Assembly (NCBI RefSeq): GCF_003217095.1
Contig: NZ_QJSR01000002.1
Coordinates: 806,001 to 870,000, forward strand
Direction: 5' to 3'
Source: Rhizobium sp. PP-CC-3A-592
Lineage (GTDB): Bacteria; Pseudomonadota; Alphaproteobacteria; Rhizobiales; Rhizobiaceae
Length of the DNA stretch: 64,000 nucleotides
How positions within the stretch are numbered: position 1 is the first letter of the stretch; every line of letters begins with the position of its first letter. The position numbers and the translations under genes were made by a program. This document shows, piece after piece, positions 17,226-26,692 of the stretch. The notes under the pieces were generated by a model that was not told the DNA's origin, did no database searches, and worked only from the letters and a program-made list of their open reading frames with translations.

Positions 17226-18380
17226 ATGACCTACCTGGCCGATCTCCTCCATCTTTTCGTGGGCTATATCGTCCCGTTTCTTCTGGTCCTGACTCTGCTC
17301 GTCTTCGTGCATGAAATGGGCCACTACCTCGTCGGGCGCTGGTCGGGCATCAAGATCGTCGCCTTTTCCATCGGCTTCGGGCCGGAGCTCGTCGGCTTCA
17401 ACGACCGGCGTGGCACGCGCTGGAAGTTCTGCGCCATTCCGCTCGGCGGCTACGTCAAGTTCTATGGCGACGAGGATGCGGCAAGCACACCGGATTACCA
17501 GGCGCTCGAGGGTCTTTCGGCCGAGGAGCGCGGGCGAACCTTTCTGGGTGCGGCGCTCTGGAAGCGCGCGGCGACGGTCGCTGCCGGTCCGATCGCCAAT
17601 TTCATCCTCGCCATCGTCATCTATGCGCTGCTGTTTTCGGCCTATGGCAAGCCGATCGCCGATCCCGTCGTGTCCGAGGTGAAGGCAGGCAGTGCGGCGG
17701 CCGAATCGGGCATTCGGCCGGGCGACCTGCTCGTCTCCATCGACGGCTCCACCGTCACGACCTTCGACGACGTGCGCCGCTATGTGGGCGTGCGCCCGGA
17801 AATGCCGATCGTCGTGGAAATCCGCCGCGACGGGCAGCTGCTGGAGGTGCCGATGGTGCCGAAGCGCACCGAGATCACCGACCAGTTCGGCAACAAGATG
17901 GAAATGGGCATCATCGGCATCGTGACGAACCAGGAGAGCGGCAATTTCCGCCTGCAGAGTTTCGGTCCGCTGGAAGCGATCGGGCAGGGCGCCGTGGAAA
18001 GCTGGCATATCGTCACCGGCACCTTTGCCTATATCGGCAATCTCGTCACCGGCCACATGAAGGCCGACCAGCTCGGCGGGCCGATCCGCGTGGCGCAGGC
18101 CTCGGGGCAGATGGCGACGCTCGGCGTTGCCGCCGTGCTGCAGCTTGCCGCCGTTCTCTCGGTCTCGATCGGTCTTCTCAACCTGATGCCGGTCCCGGTG
18201 CTCGATGGCGGGCACCTGATGTTCTATGCGATCGAGGCCATCCGCGGCCGTCCGCTCGGCCCCTCCGCCCAGGACATCGCCTTTCGCATCGGCTTTGCCA
18301 TGGTGCTGATGCTGATGGTTTTCGCCACCTGGAACGATATTTCCTCGCTTGTCGGACGAATGAGCGGCGCGGTTGGCTAA
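17226..18380 (+). CDS. rseP: RIP metalloprotease RseP (site-2 protease)
   Basis: 384 aa zinc intramembrane protease that performs regulated proteolysis of anti-sigma factors and signal-peptide remnants. The first TM helix carries HEMGH (His29, Glu30, His33). A periplasmic PDZ domain (about residues 130-220, with AAESGIRPGDLLVSIDG) follows, and the C-terminal LMPVPVLDGGHLMFYAIE motif supplies the third zinc ligand. ATG at 17226 has AAGGA upstream; an upstream in-frame extension runs through the tandem repeat and is rejected. The position between cdsA and bamA is conserved. Confidence 0.96.
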   Translation: MTYLADLLHLFVGYIVPFLLVLTLLVFVHEMGHYLVGRWSGIKIVAFSIGFGPELVGFNDRRGTRWKFCAIPLGGYVKFYGDEDAASTPDYQALEGLSAEERGRTFLGAALWKRAATVAAGPIANFILAIVIYALLFSAYGKPIADPVVSEVKAGSAAAESGIRPGDLLVSIDGSTVTTFDDVRRYVGVRPEMPIVVEIRRDGQLLEVPMVPKRTEITDQFGNKMEMGIIGIVTNQESGNFRLQSFGPLEAIGQGAVESWHIVTGTFAYIGNLVTGHMKADQLGGPIRVAQASGQMATLGVAAVLQLAAVLSVSIGLLNLMPVPVLDGGHLMFYAIEAIRGRPLGPSAQDIAFRIGFAMVLMLMVFATWNDISSLVGRMSGAVG

Positions 18381-18428
18381 AGGTTAAGGAAGAGGCGCTA
18401 AACAGGGGCAAGGCTTCTCTTCAAAGGT

Positions 18429-18457
18429 TTGATTAGAAACGATTTGTTTACGATAAT
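18429..18457 (+). promoter_or_regulatory. Candidate promoter of bamA
   Basis: TTGATT (18429-18434) and GATAAT (18452-18457) are exactly 17 bases apart in an AT-rich island of the 233-base rseP-bamA spacer. This would give bamA-lpxD-fabZ-lpxA-lpxI-lpxB its own promoter with a leader of roughly 150 bases. Confidence 0.5.
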
Positions 18458-18613
18458 TCTTGTCAGTAGTGGCCGTTCAGCCACGGTGGGAATTGAAGTA
18501 AACGGAAATTAACGTGCTACCTTGCTTGTATGAGAAAAGCGGGTAAAACGGCAGGCATGACCGGAGTCGGCACGAGTTCGCCGCGGGACATTGGAAGAAG
18601 GTAAGATCAGAAC

Positions 18614-20956
18614 ATGAAGGCTGGTTCAAAGTTTTTGAACGCGGTGTCGGCGGTTGCGCTGTCTGCAGGGATTGTCGCGTCTGGAACTGGCGTCGTCGTT
18701 CTTGCCAGTGCGTCTGTCGCTGAAGCTGCGACGATCCGTCGTATCGACGTTCGCGGCGCAACGCGCGTCAGCGCCGAGACGGTTCGCTCCAACATCACCA
18801 TCGTTCCCGGCCAGGAGTTCACCAACAGCGACATCGACGCTTCGGTGAAGCGCCTGTACGCCACGGGTTACTTCTCCAATGTCAGCATCAACGTTTCCGG
18901 TGGTGCGCTGGTCGTGTCCGTCAGCGAGAACAACCTGATCAATCAGGTGGTCTTCAACGGCAACCGCAAGATCACCGACGAGAAGCTGGCTGCGGTCGTC
19001 AAGACCCGTTCGCTGGGCGCCTATAGTGAGGCGACCGCGCAGGCCGACATCCAGTCGATCAAGGATGCCTATGCCGGCATCGGCCGCAACGACGTGACCG
19101 TGACCGTTCAGACGGCGCCGATCGCGGAAGGGCGCATCAACGTGGCCTTCGTCGTCAACGAAGGCGACCGGACCAAGATCCGCTCGATCAACTTCGTCGG
19201 CAACAACGCCTACAGCGATGGCCGTCTGCAGGGCGTCATCTCCACCAAGAAGTCCGGCATCCTGTCCTTCCTCAACCGGAAGGACGTCTACAATGCCGAC
19301 AAGCTGCGTGCCGACGAGGAGCAGCTTCGCCAGTTCTATTACAACCGTGGCTATGCCGACTTCCGTGTCGTCAGCTCCGATGCCGTTCTCGACGAGACGG
19401 CGAACGAGTACACGGTGACGATCACGATCGAAGAAGGCGAGCGCTACGACTTCGGTGCCGTCAATGTCGAATCGACCGTCGAAGGCATCAATGCCGAGGA
19501 ACTGAAGGGTCTGGTCCAGAGCCGTCAGGGCACGATCTACAAGGCCAAGGACGTTCAGGAAACGATGTCGGAGATCTCCAAGCGCGTCGCCGCGCAGGGG
19601 TATCCCTTCGCCCGCGTCACGCCGCGCGGCAACCGCGACTTTGCGGGCCGCACGATCGCCGTCGATTATCTCGTCGACCAGGGTGAGCGCGCCTATATCG
19701 AGCGCATCGAAATCCGCGGCAACACCCGCACGCGCGACTACGTCATCCGTCGCGAATTCGACATGAGCGAAGGCGACGCCTTCAACCAGGAAATGATCGC
19801 GACGGCCAAGCGCCGCCTCGAAGCGCTCGGGTACTTCTCGACCGTCAACATCTCGACCCAGGCCGGCACCGCGTCCGACCGCGTGGTCGTCATCGTCGAC
19901 GTGCAGGACCAGTCGACCGGTTCGTTCGGCATCGGCGCCGGCTACTCGGCCGGCAATGGCGGCGGCTTCCTCGTGGAAGCCTCGATCGAGGAAAAGAACT
20001 TCCTCGGTCGTGGCCAGTACATCCGCGTTGCAGCCGGTCGTGGCGAAGACAGCAAGACCTACAACGTCTCGTTCACCGAGCCCTACTTCCTCGGCTATCG
20101 CCTGGCAGCCGGCTTCGACGTCTTCAAGAACGAGAACGACTTCAACGACGACAACTACAGCTACGAGGATCAGGGCTTCAGCCTGCGCGTCACCGCGCCG
20201 ATCACCGAGCGCCTGTCGTCGACTCTGCGCTACAACTACACGGAACTCGACTACCATGCGTCGGACGACGAGCTGGCCGACCTGTCGTCGCCCTACCGTC
20301 GCGTCGTGAACTTCTCGCCATGGACGCGTTCGTCGATCTCCAACTCGTTCACCTACAACTCGCTCGACGACGCCCAGCTGCCGCATGAAGGCATCCTGGC
20401 GACGGCGACGCAGGAATTTGCCGGCCTCGGCGGTACGTCCGACTTCTACAAGCTGACGGCCAAGGCCAAGTGGTACTACACCGTGAACGACGATGCCGAC
20501 GTGATCGCGTCGCTGTCGGCCGGTGCCGGCCATGTTGTCGGGACGGGCGGCGAGATGGAAGTGTTCGACCAGTTCCAGATCGGCAGCAGCGAAATCCGCG
20601 GCTTCGAGCGGAACGGTATCGGTCCGCGCAGCCGCGAATATGGCGATGCGATCGGTGGCACGACGTACTTCACGGCTTCGGCCGAGGCGACGTTCCCGCT
20701 GCCGGGCGTTCCGCGCGATGCGGGCTTCCGTGGCGCCGTCTTCGCAGATGCCGGCACGCTGTACGGCAACGACGTCAGCACCCGCGCCAGCGACCGCATC
20801 GTCGGTACGGACGCGTCGCTGCGTGCATCGCTCGGCGTCGGCCTGCTGTGGGCTTCGCCCTTCGGTCCGCTCCGCGTCGATTACGCGGTTCCGATCGCCA
20901 AGGAAGATTACGACAAGGTGCAGAACATCAAGTTCGGTATTTCGTCGAATTTCTGA
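18614..20956 (+). CDS. bamA: Outer membrane protein assembly factor BamA (Omp85)
   Basis: 780 aa central component of the BAM complex that inserts beta-barrel proteins into the outer membrane. A signal peptide covers about residues 1-38 (ends SVAEA). Five POTRA domains follow (for example [57 protein letters not shown]), then a C-terminal 16-strand barrel with [16 protein letters not shown] and a final Phe (ISSNF), the usual BAM signal. ATG at 18614 follows GGAAGAAGG. Codon use is uniform with neighbours. Confidence 0.97.
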   Translation: MKAGSKFLNAVSAVALSAGIVASGTGVVVLASASVAEAATIRRIDVRGATRVSAETVRSNITIVPGQEFTNSDIDASVKRLYATGYFSNVSINVSGGALVVSVSENNLINQVVFNGNRKITDEKLAAVVKTRSLGAYSEATAQADIQSIKDAYAGIGRNDVTVTVQTAPIAEGRINVAFVVNEGDRTKIRSINFVGNNAYSDGRLQGVISTKKSGILSFLNRKDVYNADKLRADEEQLRQFYYNRGYADFRVVSSDAVLDETANEYTVTITIEEGERYDFGAVNVESTVEGINAEELKGLVQSRQGTIYKAKDVQETMSEISKRVAAQGYPFARVTPRGNRDFAGRTIAVDYLVDQGERAYIERIEIRGNTRTRDYVIRREFDMSEGDAFNQEMIATAKRRLEALGYFSTVNISTQAGTASDRVVVIVDVQDQSTGSFGIGAGYSAGNGGGFLVEASIEEKNFLGRGQYIRVAAGRGEDSKTYNVSFTEPYFLGYRLAAGFDVFKNENDFNDDNYSYEDQGFSLRVTAPITERLSSTLRYNYTELDYHASDDELADLSSPYRRVVNFSPWTRSSISNSFTYNSLDDAQLPHEGILATATQEFAGLGGTSDFYKLTAKAKWYYTVNDDADVIASLSAGAGHVVGTGGEMEVFDQFQIGSSEIRGFERNGIGPRSREYGDAIGGTTYFTASAEATFPLPGVPRDAGFRGAVFADAGTLYGNDVSTRASDRIVGTDASLRASLGVGLLWASPFGPLRVDYAVPIAKEDYDKVQNIKFGISSNF

Positions 20957-20966
20957 TATCGGCAGT

Positions 20967-20993
20967 CCAGAACTGCATGCCAAACTGTTCTGG
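20967..20993 (+). promoter_or_regulatory. Hairpin overlapping the lpxD ribosome-binding site
   Basis: CCAGAAC (20967-20973) can pair with GTTCTGG (20987-20993). The GGAG Shine-Dalgarno of lpxD occupies 20992-20995, so folding would partly hide it. This could tune lpxD relative to bamA. No data beyond base pairing. Confidence 0.4.
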
Positions 20994-21003
20994 AGTCTGG
21001 CCC

Positions 21004-22074
21004 ATGGATGTTAACTGGTTTTTCCCGCCGCATGACGGGCTCCGCCTGAGTGATCTGGCGGAGCGCATCGGCGCTTCCCTGCAGGACGAGACGGTCGGTG
21101 ACCGGATCGTTTCGTCCGTCGCCCCGACCTATCGGGCCGGCCCTCGCGACATCTGCTACATGCTGCAGCGGCGGTATCGTGACGAGTTCACGACCTCGCA
21201 GGCAGCGGCCGTGATCTGCGACGAAAGCGTCGCGTCGATCGTGCCGCCGCATATTCCAGTGCTGCTCGCGAAATATCCCCACACCGCCTTCGCGCTGGCC
21301 GGCGCCATCTTCCATCCCGAAGCGCTGCGTCCGATCCAGAATCTCGGCGGACAGAGCGGCATCTCGCCGGCCGCCTTCGTCGATCCCACGGCTCGACTGG
21401 AGGACGGCGTTGACATCGAGGCCACGGCCGTGATCGGGGCAGGGGTCGAGATCGGCTCCGGCACGCGCATCGCCGCCGGCGTCGTCATCGGCCCGGGCGT
21501 GCGGATCGGCCGGGACTGCACGATTTCGGCCGGTGCGACGATCCTCTGCTCGCTCGTCGGCAACAATGTCATCATCCACCCCGGCGCCCGTATCGGGCAG
21601 GACGGTTTTGGCAATGCGCCGGGTCCGCGCGGCGGCATGATCAAGATCGTGCAGATCGGCCGCGTCATCCTGCAGGATCATGTGGAGATCGGCGCCAACA
21701 CGACGATCGATCGCGGTGCGATGGACGATACGGTCATCGGCGAGGGCACGAAGATCGATAATCTCGTGCAGGTCGGCCACAACGTCCGCATCGGGCGCCA
21801 TTGCGGCATCGCGGCGAAGGTCGGCATTGCCGGCAGCACGCGCATCGGCGACGGCGTCATGATCGGCGGCGCGGCGGCCATCAACGGACACATCACGATT
21901 GGCGACCGCAGCCAGATCGGCGCGATGAGCGGCGTGGCCGCGGACGTGCCGGCTGGCGAGCGGTATGGCGGCATTCCCGCCCGCCCCATGCGCGACTTCC
22001 TGCGGGAAGCGGCGGAGATCGCGGCACGGGCCAACTTAAGAAAGCGTAAGACGACGACGGGAGACAAGCAATGA
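21004..22074 (+). CDS. lpxD: UDP-3-O-acylglucosamine N-acyltransferase LpxD
   Basis: 356 aa lipid A enzyme that adds the N-linked hydroxyacyl chain to UDP-3-O-acyl-glucosamine. An N-terminal uridine-binding domain is followed by a left-handed beta-helix of hexapeptide repeats (for example [20 protein letters not shown]), with the catalytic-type His in [21 protein letters not shown] at 21004 (MDVNWFFPP) has GGAG at good spacing. It shares ATGA with fabZ, so translation is coupled. Confidence 0.97.
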   Translation: MDVNWFFPPHDGLRLSDLAERIGASLQDETVGDRIVSSVAPTYRAGPRDICYMLQRRYRDEFTTSQAAAVICDESVASIVPPHIPVLLAKYPHTAFALAGAIFHPEALRPIQNLGGQSGISPAAFVDPTARLEDGVDIEATAVIGAGVEIGSGTRIAAGVVIGPGVRIGRDCTISAGATILCSLVGNNVIIHPGARIGQDGFGNAPGPRGGMIKIVQIGRVILQDHVEIGANTTIDRGAMDDTVIGEGTKIDNLVQVGHNVRIGRHCGIAAKVGIAGSTRIGDGVMIGGAAAINGHITIGDRSQIGAMSGVAADVPAGERYGGIPARPMRDFLREAAEIAARANLRKRKTTTGDKQ

Positions 22075-22583
22075 GCGACACCCCAATGGGCGACACCCCC
22101 ATGTACGACACCCCCATGGGTGACAGGGGGGCAACCGTTCTCGGCACGGCCGACATTCGCGAGATCATGAAGCTCTTGCCCCACCGCTATCCGTTTCTGC
22201 TGGTCGACAAGATCATCGAGATCGACAGCGACAATTCGGCGATCGGCATCAAGAACGTCACGGCGAACGAGCCGCATTTCACGGGCCACTTTCCCGACCA
22301 GCCGATCATGCCCGGCGTTCTGCTGATCGAAGGCATGGCCCAGACGGCGGGCGCGATCTGTGCGCGCAAGACGGCCACCGGCAGCAATCTCGTCTACTTC
22401 ATGACCATCGACAATGCGCGCTTCCGCAAGCCCGTCGTACCGGGCGACCGGGTCGAGTATCACGTGGTCAAGCAGAAGCAGCGCGGCAGTATCTGGAAGT
22501 TTCATTGCGACGCCAAAGTTGACGGGCACCTCGTCGCGGAAGCGGATATCGGCGCGATGATCATCAGCAAGGACGAAGCCTGA
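22071..22583 (+). CDS. fabZ: 3-hydroxyacyl-[ACP] dehydratase FabZ
   Basis: 170 aa hot-dog fold dehydratase that feeds fatty-acid elongation and balances it against lipid A synthesis. The catalytic His73 (in HFTGHFP) and Glu87 (in LLIEGMAQT) are present. The N-terminus is unusual: residues 1-18 are a repeated (M)-x-DTP unit encoded by a short tandem repeat (22071-22124) with in-frame ATG codons at residues 1, 6, 11 and 16. The family core begins near residue 22, so translation could start at any of these. ATG at 22071 overlaps the lpxD stop. Confidence 0.96.
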   Translation: MSDTPMGDTPMYDTPMGDRGATVLGTADIREIMKLLPHRYPFLLVDKIIEIDSDNSAIGIKNVTANEPHFTGHFPDQPIMPGVLLIEGMAQTAGAICARKTATGSNLVYFMTIDNARFRKPVVPGDRVEYHVVKQKQRGSIWKFHCDAKVDGHLVAEADIGAMIISKDEA

Positions 22584-22584
22584 C

Positions 22585-23397
22585 ATGATTGCCGAGAGCG
22601 CCAAGGTTCATCCGTCCGCCGTCATCGAGGACGGGGCCGTCATCGGCGAGAACGTCACCATCGGCCCGTTCTGCCATGTCGGTGGCCTGGTGGAGCTTGC
22701 CGACGATGTCGTGCTGATGAGCCATGTGGTGGTCATCGGCCGCACGAGCGTCGGTCGGGGAACGCGGATCTTCCCCTCGGCGGTGATCGGCGGCGACTCG
22801 CAGAGCGTGCATCACAGCGCGGTCGATACCCGGCTCGTGATCGGCGAGAACTGCACGATCCGCGAGGGCGTGACCATGAACACGGGCACCGTGGAGCATG
22901 GTGGGCTGACCTCCGTCGGCGACAACAACCTGTTTCTCGCCTATGCGCATGTGGCGCATGACTGCCGGCTGGGCAGCAACATCATCCTGTCCAACAATGT
23001 GATGCTGGCCGGCCATGTCGTGGTCGAGGACCGGGCGATCCTCGGTGGCGGTTCGGCCGTGCACCAGTTCACGCGCGTTGGCCGGCAGGCCTTCGTCGGC
23101 GGTCTCTCGGCCGTCAGCTATGACGTCATTCCCTATGGCATGCTGAACGGCAATCCGGGCATTCTCTCAGGGCTCAACGTCGTGGGCATGTCGCGTGCCG
23201 GCCATGACAAGGCGGTCATCCATCAGGTGCGCCGCGCCTACAAGTCCATCTTCGAGGGCACCGGCTCGGTTCGCGCCAATGCGGCTGCGATCCGCGACGA
23301 TTATCTGGATTGCGCGCCGGTCATGGAAATTCTCGATTTCATCGGCGCGGACAGCGACCGCGCGCTCTCGTCCCCCACCCGGGGAAAGAAGGGCTGA
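22585..23397 (+). CDS. lpxA: UDP-N-acetylglucosamine acyltransferase LpxA
   Basis: 270 aa enzyme for the first step of lipid A synthesis (acyl-ACP + UDP-GlcNAc). Hexapeptide-repeat beta-helix from residue 1, the catalytic His in AYAHVAHDC, and a C-terminal helical domain with [14 protein letters not shown]. It starts 2 bases after the fabZ stop. Length and order match the family. Confidence 0.97.
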   Translation: MIAESAKVHPSAVIEDGAVIGENVTIGPFCHVGGLVELADDVVLMSHVVVIGRTSVGRGTRIFPSAVIGGDSQSVHHSAVDTRLVIGENCTIREGVTMNTGTVEHGGLTSVGDNNLFLAYAHVAHDCRLGSNIILSNNVMLAGHVVVEDRAILGGGSAVHQFTRVGRQAFVGGLSAVSYDVIPYGMLNGNPGILSGLNVVGMSRAGHDKAVIHQVRRAYKSIFEGTGSVRANAAAIRDDYLDCAPVMEILDFIGADSDRALSSPTRGKKG

Positions 23398-23402
23398 GCG
23401 CC

Positions 23403-24293
23403 GTGCCGGGCCAGAGCCCGGAAGCGCCTCGAGACCGCAAGGGTCGGGGCCGTCTGGCGATCATTGCCGGCGGCGGTCGTCTGCCGCATCACGTCGCGGA
23501 TGCGGCGCGGGCGCATGGCGAAAATCCCTATATCATCGCGCTGACGGGCGAGGCCGGAGACGGCTGGGGCGGCTATGACAGCTGCACGCTCGGCATCGGC
23601 AATTTTCGCGAGATCAGCGCGACGTTCCGAAACGAAGGCATCGACCGGGTCGTGCTGTCCGGCGGCGTGCAGCGGCGGCCGGAATGGCGGGATATCCGCC
23701 CGACGCTGAAGACGCTGTCGCGCGTGCCGGCGGTGCTGAAGACGCTGATATCCGGCGGCGACGATGCCGTGCTGAAGATGGCGATCGCGCTGATCGAGGC
23801 AAGCGGCGCGCGGGTCATCGGCGTACAGGACATCGTGCCGGAGCTCCTGGCCGAGATCGGGCCGATCGGGCGGATCTCGCCCAATGACGATGACCAGCGC
23901 GATATCGCAGCGGCAACGGCGGCGGCCAATGCGCTGGGCACGCTCGATGTCGGGCAGGGCGCCATCGCGGTCGGCGGACGGGTCGTGGCACTCGAGGGAC
24001 CCGAGGGCACCGATGCGATGATCGCACGCGTGGCGGCCCTGCGCCGCGACGGACGGATTTCGCAACGCCGCCGTGGCGTGCTGGTCAAACTCTGCAAGCC
24101 ACAACAGGACCTGCGTGCCGATCTGCCCTCCATCGGGCCGTCGACGGTCGAGAGTGCGCTGGCGGCGGGGCTTGCGGGCATTGCCGTGGAGGCCGGCCGG
24201 GCGCTTGTTCTGGAGCGGGCGGCCACCATCGATCTGGCCGACCGTTCGGGCCTGTTCGTGACCGGGCTCGATCGGGCTCTGCCGGTTTCCTGA
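23403..24293 (+). CDS. lpxI: UDP-2,3-diacylglucosamine pyrophosphatase LpxI
   Basis: 296 aa DUF1009 enzyme that cleaves UDP-2,3-diacylglucosamine to lipid X in most alphaproteobacteria, replacing LpxH. It begins with an N-terminal fold containing LAIIAGGGRLPHHVADAARA, and the C-terminal catalytic domain has LPSIGPSTVESALAAGLAGI. GTG at 23403 (5 bases after lpxA, with GAAGGG upstream) is preferred to the longer frame that overlaps lpxA by 88 bases. A second candidate hydrolase of the LpxH type lies at 42335-43174. Confidence 0.94.
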   Translation: MPGQSPEAPRDRKGRGRLAIIAGGGRLPHHVADAARAHGENPYIIALTGEAGDGWGGYDSCTLGIGNFREISATFRNEGIDRVVLSGGVQRRPEWRDIRPTLKTLSRVPAVLKTLISGGDDAVLKMAIALIEASGARVIGVQDIVPELLAEIGPIGRISPNDDDQRDIAAATAAANALGTLDVGQGAIAVGGRVVALEGPEGTDAMIARVAALRRDGRISQRRRGVLVKLCKPQQDLRADLPSIGPSTVESALAAGLAGIAVEAGRALVLERAATIDLADRSGLFVTGLDRALPVS

Positions 24294-24395
24294 ACCTTCG
24301 GACGCGGCACGGGTCCCGGTCTTCCGGCGGATGGTAACATTGTGACGGACGGCGGGCGCGCTGTCGTTCCGCCAGCGTTTTTTCGAGGAGGGTGC

Positions 24396-25622
24396 ATGCC
24401 GAAACAGAACACGCCGGGTCCGATCAAGGTTGCGGTCATTGCCGGCGAGGTCTCCGGGGATCTGCTCGGCGGGGATCTGATCCGGGCCCTGAAGGACCGT
24501 GTCGGGTCGGTCTCGCTCATGGGCGTGGGCGGCGAGGCGCTGGAGGGGCAGGGGCTGGTCTCGCTGTTCGATTATTCCGAACTCTCGATCATGGGCATCT
24601 CGCAGGTGCTGGCCCGTCTGCCGAAGCTCTTGCTGCGCATTCGCCAGACGGCGCAGGCGATCGTCGCCGCGAAGCCGGATGTGCTCGTCATCATCGACAG
24701 TCCCGACTTCACCCACCGCGTGGCCAAGCTGGTGCGGGCCTCGCTGCCCGACCTGCCGATCGTCGATTACGTCTGCCCCAGCGTCTGGGCGTGGAAGCCG
24801 GAGCGGGCGCTGCGGATGCGGCCCTATGTCGACCATGTCCTCGCCGTCCTGCCGTTCGAGCCGGAGGCGATGGAAATGCTGGGCGGGCCGCCGACGACCT
24901 ATGTCGGGCACCGGCTGGCCTCGGACGCGGATGTGCTGGCGGTGCGCGCGGCGCAATGGGCGCGGGGCGAGGCGCGCAGTCAGGCGCTTGAGAGCCGCGG
25001 GGCGGAGGCTGGAGGCGAAGAGGCGCCGCGAACGTGCCTTATCCTTCCCGGTTCGCGCGGCTCCGAAATCGCACGGCTGCTGCCGGTGTTCCGGGAGGCG
25101 GTGGAGATCCTCGCGAAGCGCACGCCTGCATTCCGCTTCGTGTTGCCGACCGTGCCGCGGCAGGCCGAGCATGTGCGGGAGATGGTGCGCGACTGGCCGG
25201 TCGGCGTCGAGGTGCTGGTGGGGACGCCCGCCAAGTGGCAGGCGTTCGCGCAGGCCGATGTCGCCATGGCGGCCTCCGGCACCGTTATTCTGGAGCTCGG
25301 CCTTTGCAGCATTCCCGTCGTGTCGACCTACAAGGCGGACTGGCTGATCCGGATGATGCACAAGCGCATCCGCATCTGGACGGCCAACCTGCCGAACCTG
25401 ATCGCCGACTATGTGATCGTGCCGGAATATTTCAACGAATCGATCCGGCCCGGCGCGCTCGCCCGCTGGATGGAGCGGCTCGCTCTCGACATGCCCGAGC
25501 GTCGCGCGATGATCGGCGGCTTCGATACGGTGTGGGACATCATGCGCACCGACGTGCCGCCCGGCGAGCGGGCGGCCGAGGTCGTGCTCGAGACGATGGC
25601 GGCGAAGGCTTCGCGCCTCTAG
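24396..25622 (+). CDS. lpxB: Lipid-A-disaccharide synthase LpxB
   Basis: 408 aa GT19 glycosyltransferase that joins lipid X and UDP-2,3-diacylglucosamine into the lipid A disaccharide. Blocks seen: VAVIAGEVSGDLLGGDLI, IIDSPDFTHRVA, YVCPSVWAWKPER, LPGSRGSEIARLLPVF and AMAASGTVILELGL. A Gln/Glu/Ala-rich insertion near residues 180-200 is unusual but in frame. ATG at 24396 has GAGGAGG upstream. It is the last gene of the cluster; its TAG stop overlaps the first bases of repeat C1. Confidence 0.96.
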   Translation: MPKQNTPGPIKVAVIAGEVSGDLLGGDLIRALKDRVGSVSLMGVGGEALEGQGLVSLFDYSELSIMGISQVLARLPKLLLRIRQTAQAIVAAKPDVLVIIDSPDFTHRVAKLVRASLPDLPIVDYVCPSVWAWKPERALRMRPYVDHVLAVLPFEPEAMEMLGGPPTTYVGHRLASDADVLAVRAAQWARGEARSQALESRGAEAGGEEAPRTCLILPGSRGSEIARLLPVFREAVEILAKRTPAFRFVLPTVPRQAEHVREMVRDWPVGVEVLVGTPAKWQAFAQADVAMAASGTVILELGLCSIPVVSTYKADWLIRMMHKRIRIWTANLPNLIADYVIVPEYFNESIRPGALARWMERLALDMPERRAMIGGFDTVWDIMRTDVPPGERAAEVVLETMAAKASRL

Positions 25623-25721
25623 AGTCTGTCAGGTTCATTCTGAACCAGCCAGACTCTGGATTCCCTTGTTGTCGTTTGTCTCTTCGGGATAACCGGATTC
25701 CACTTATCCCTGACAAACTGT
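25621..25721. repeat. 101-bp intergenic repeat, family C, copy 1
   Basis: 101 bp, matching at the same length the element at 51463-51563 with about nine-tenths identity by eye. The ends form an inverted repeat (AGAGTCTGTCAGG... and ...CCTGACAAACTGT, two mismatches) and inner dyads GGTTCATTCTGAACC and GGGATAACCGGATTCC...TATCCC are present. It begins inside the lpxB stop codon and ends 6 bases before the gph stop codon, so it fills the whole convergent gap. Confidence 0.88.
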
Positions 25722-25727
25722 AGCGGA

Positions 25728-26459
25728 TCAGTGCTTGTCGGCCAGAAGGCGCTCGATGAGATCGGGCGTCAGTTCAGTGAAATGGGTGATGACGACGGTC
25801 GGATCGAGGGTTTCCACGGCGACGTCGGAATAGCCGAAGGGGACGGCGATGGAGGGGATGGCGGCGTTCTGGGCGACGAGGATGTCGTTGCGGCTGTCGC
25901 CGATCATCACCGCGCGCCCGGGCGTTCCACCGGCAAGGCGGATGGTGGCGAGCAGATGCTCGGCATGGGGCTTGCGCACGTCGAACGTATCGCCGCCGGT
26001 GATCGCGGCAAAGCGGGCGGTGAGGCCGAGGGTTTCGAGCAGCGTCCGTGCGAGCATTTCCAGCTTGTTGGTGCAGACAGCCAGCAGGTAGCCGGCGTCC
26101 GACAGCCGGTCCATCGCATCGAGCACGCCGGGATAGGGCATGGAGGCGCCGGGCATCGTGGCGTGGTAATGGGCGACGAATTCCTTCATCTGCCAGGCGA
26201 GATCGTCCTCGCTCAGCGGCTTGCCGCGCAGCTTGAACGTCCGCTCGATCATGGCCTGTGCGCCGTGGCCGACGAGATGGGTCAGGTCGTCATAGCCGAC
26301 GGCCACGAGGCCCGCCTGCGTGACCGCGTGATTGAGGCTCGTGACGAGATCGGGCGCGGTATCGACCAGCGTGCCGTCGAGGTCGAAGACGATGGTGGCG
26401 GGGGCCAAGGAGCTGGATGAGGGGGAGCTGGATGAGGGGGCGCTGGATGAGGGGGACAT
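25728..26459 (-). CDS. gph: Phosphoglycolate phosphatase-like HAD hydrolase
   Basis: 243 aa haloacid dehalogenase family phosphatase. Motif I TIVFDLDGTLVDTAPDL, motif II as TNK (CTNKLEM), motif III Lys (RKPHAEHL) and motif IV MIGDSRNDILVAQNA are all present, fitting the CbbY/Gph group that dephosphorylates 2-phosphoglycolate; the exact substrate is inferred. The first 17 residues are a Ser/Pro run encoded by three 15-bp tandem repeats directly after the ATG at 26459, and the family core starts after it (LAPATIVFDLDGT). A TTG at residue 18 is an alternative start. Confidence 0.88.
   Translation of the reverse strand: MSPSSSAPSSSSPSSSSLAPATIVFDLDGTLVDTAPDLVTSLNHAVTQAGLVAVGYDDLTHLVGHGAQAMIERTFKLRGKPLSEDDLAWQMKEFVAHYHATMPGASMPYPGVLDAMDRLSDAGYLLAVCTNKLEMLARTLLETLGLTARFAAITGGDTFDVRKPHAEHLLATIRLAGGTPGRAVMIGDSRNDILVAQNAAIPSIAVPFGYSDVAVETLDPTVVITHFTELTPDLIERLLADKH
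26410..26454. repeat. 15-bp tandem repeat at the 5' end of gph
   Basis: Three exact or near-exact units of GAGCTGGATGAGGGG (26410-26424, 26425-26439, 26440-26454) lie directly after the gph start codon on the minus strand, where they encode (S)SPSS units. The 15-base unit keeps the frame whatever the copy number. Confidence 0.9.
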
Positions 26460-26692
26460 GGGGGCGCGGCCTTTGCGGGTCTGGAGTCCGGGTCTGATGT
26501 TTGCCTGCCGGGGTATGCGACCGCGGGCCGAAATGCAATCTGTCTCGGTTCGACGGCGATCGGTCAGGCGCCTGATGGGGCACGTTCGGCGGGGGTGTTC
26601 GCGCCGGGGGCTTTCCTCTGTCGCATGGGCCGTGTAAACCTCCGGGCGGCCGGGCCTGCCCGGACCAAGGGTTCAACGGGAGACAGCGGCGC

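Noticed and set aside
18626-20983. 785-codon minus-strand frame opposite bamA
   Set aside because: Antisense shadow of bamA with Arg/Asp/Val-biased composition; no family features or ribosome-binding site.
23310-23402. Longer LpxI start that overlaps lpxA by 88 bases
   Set aside because: The extra residues are not LpxI-like and GTG 23403 has a proper ribosome-binding site 5 bases after the lpxA stop.
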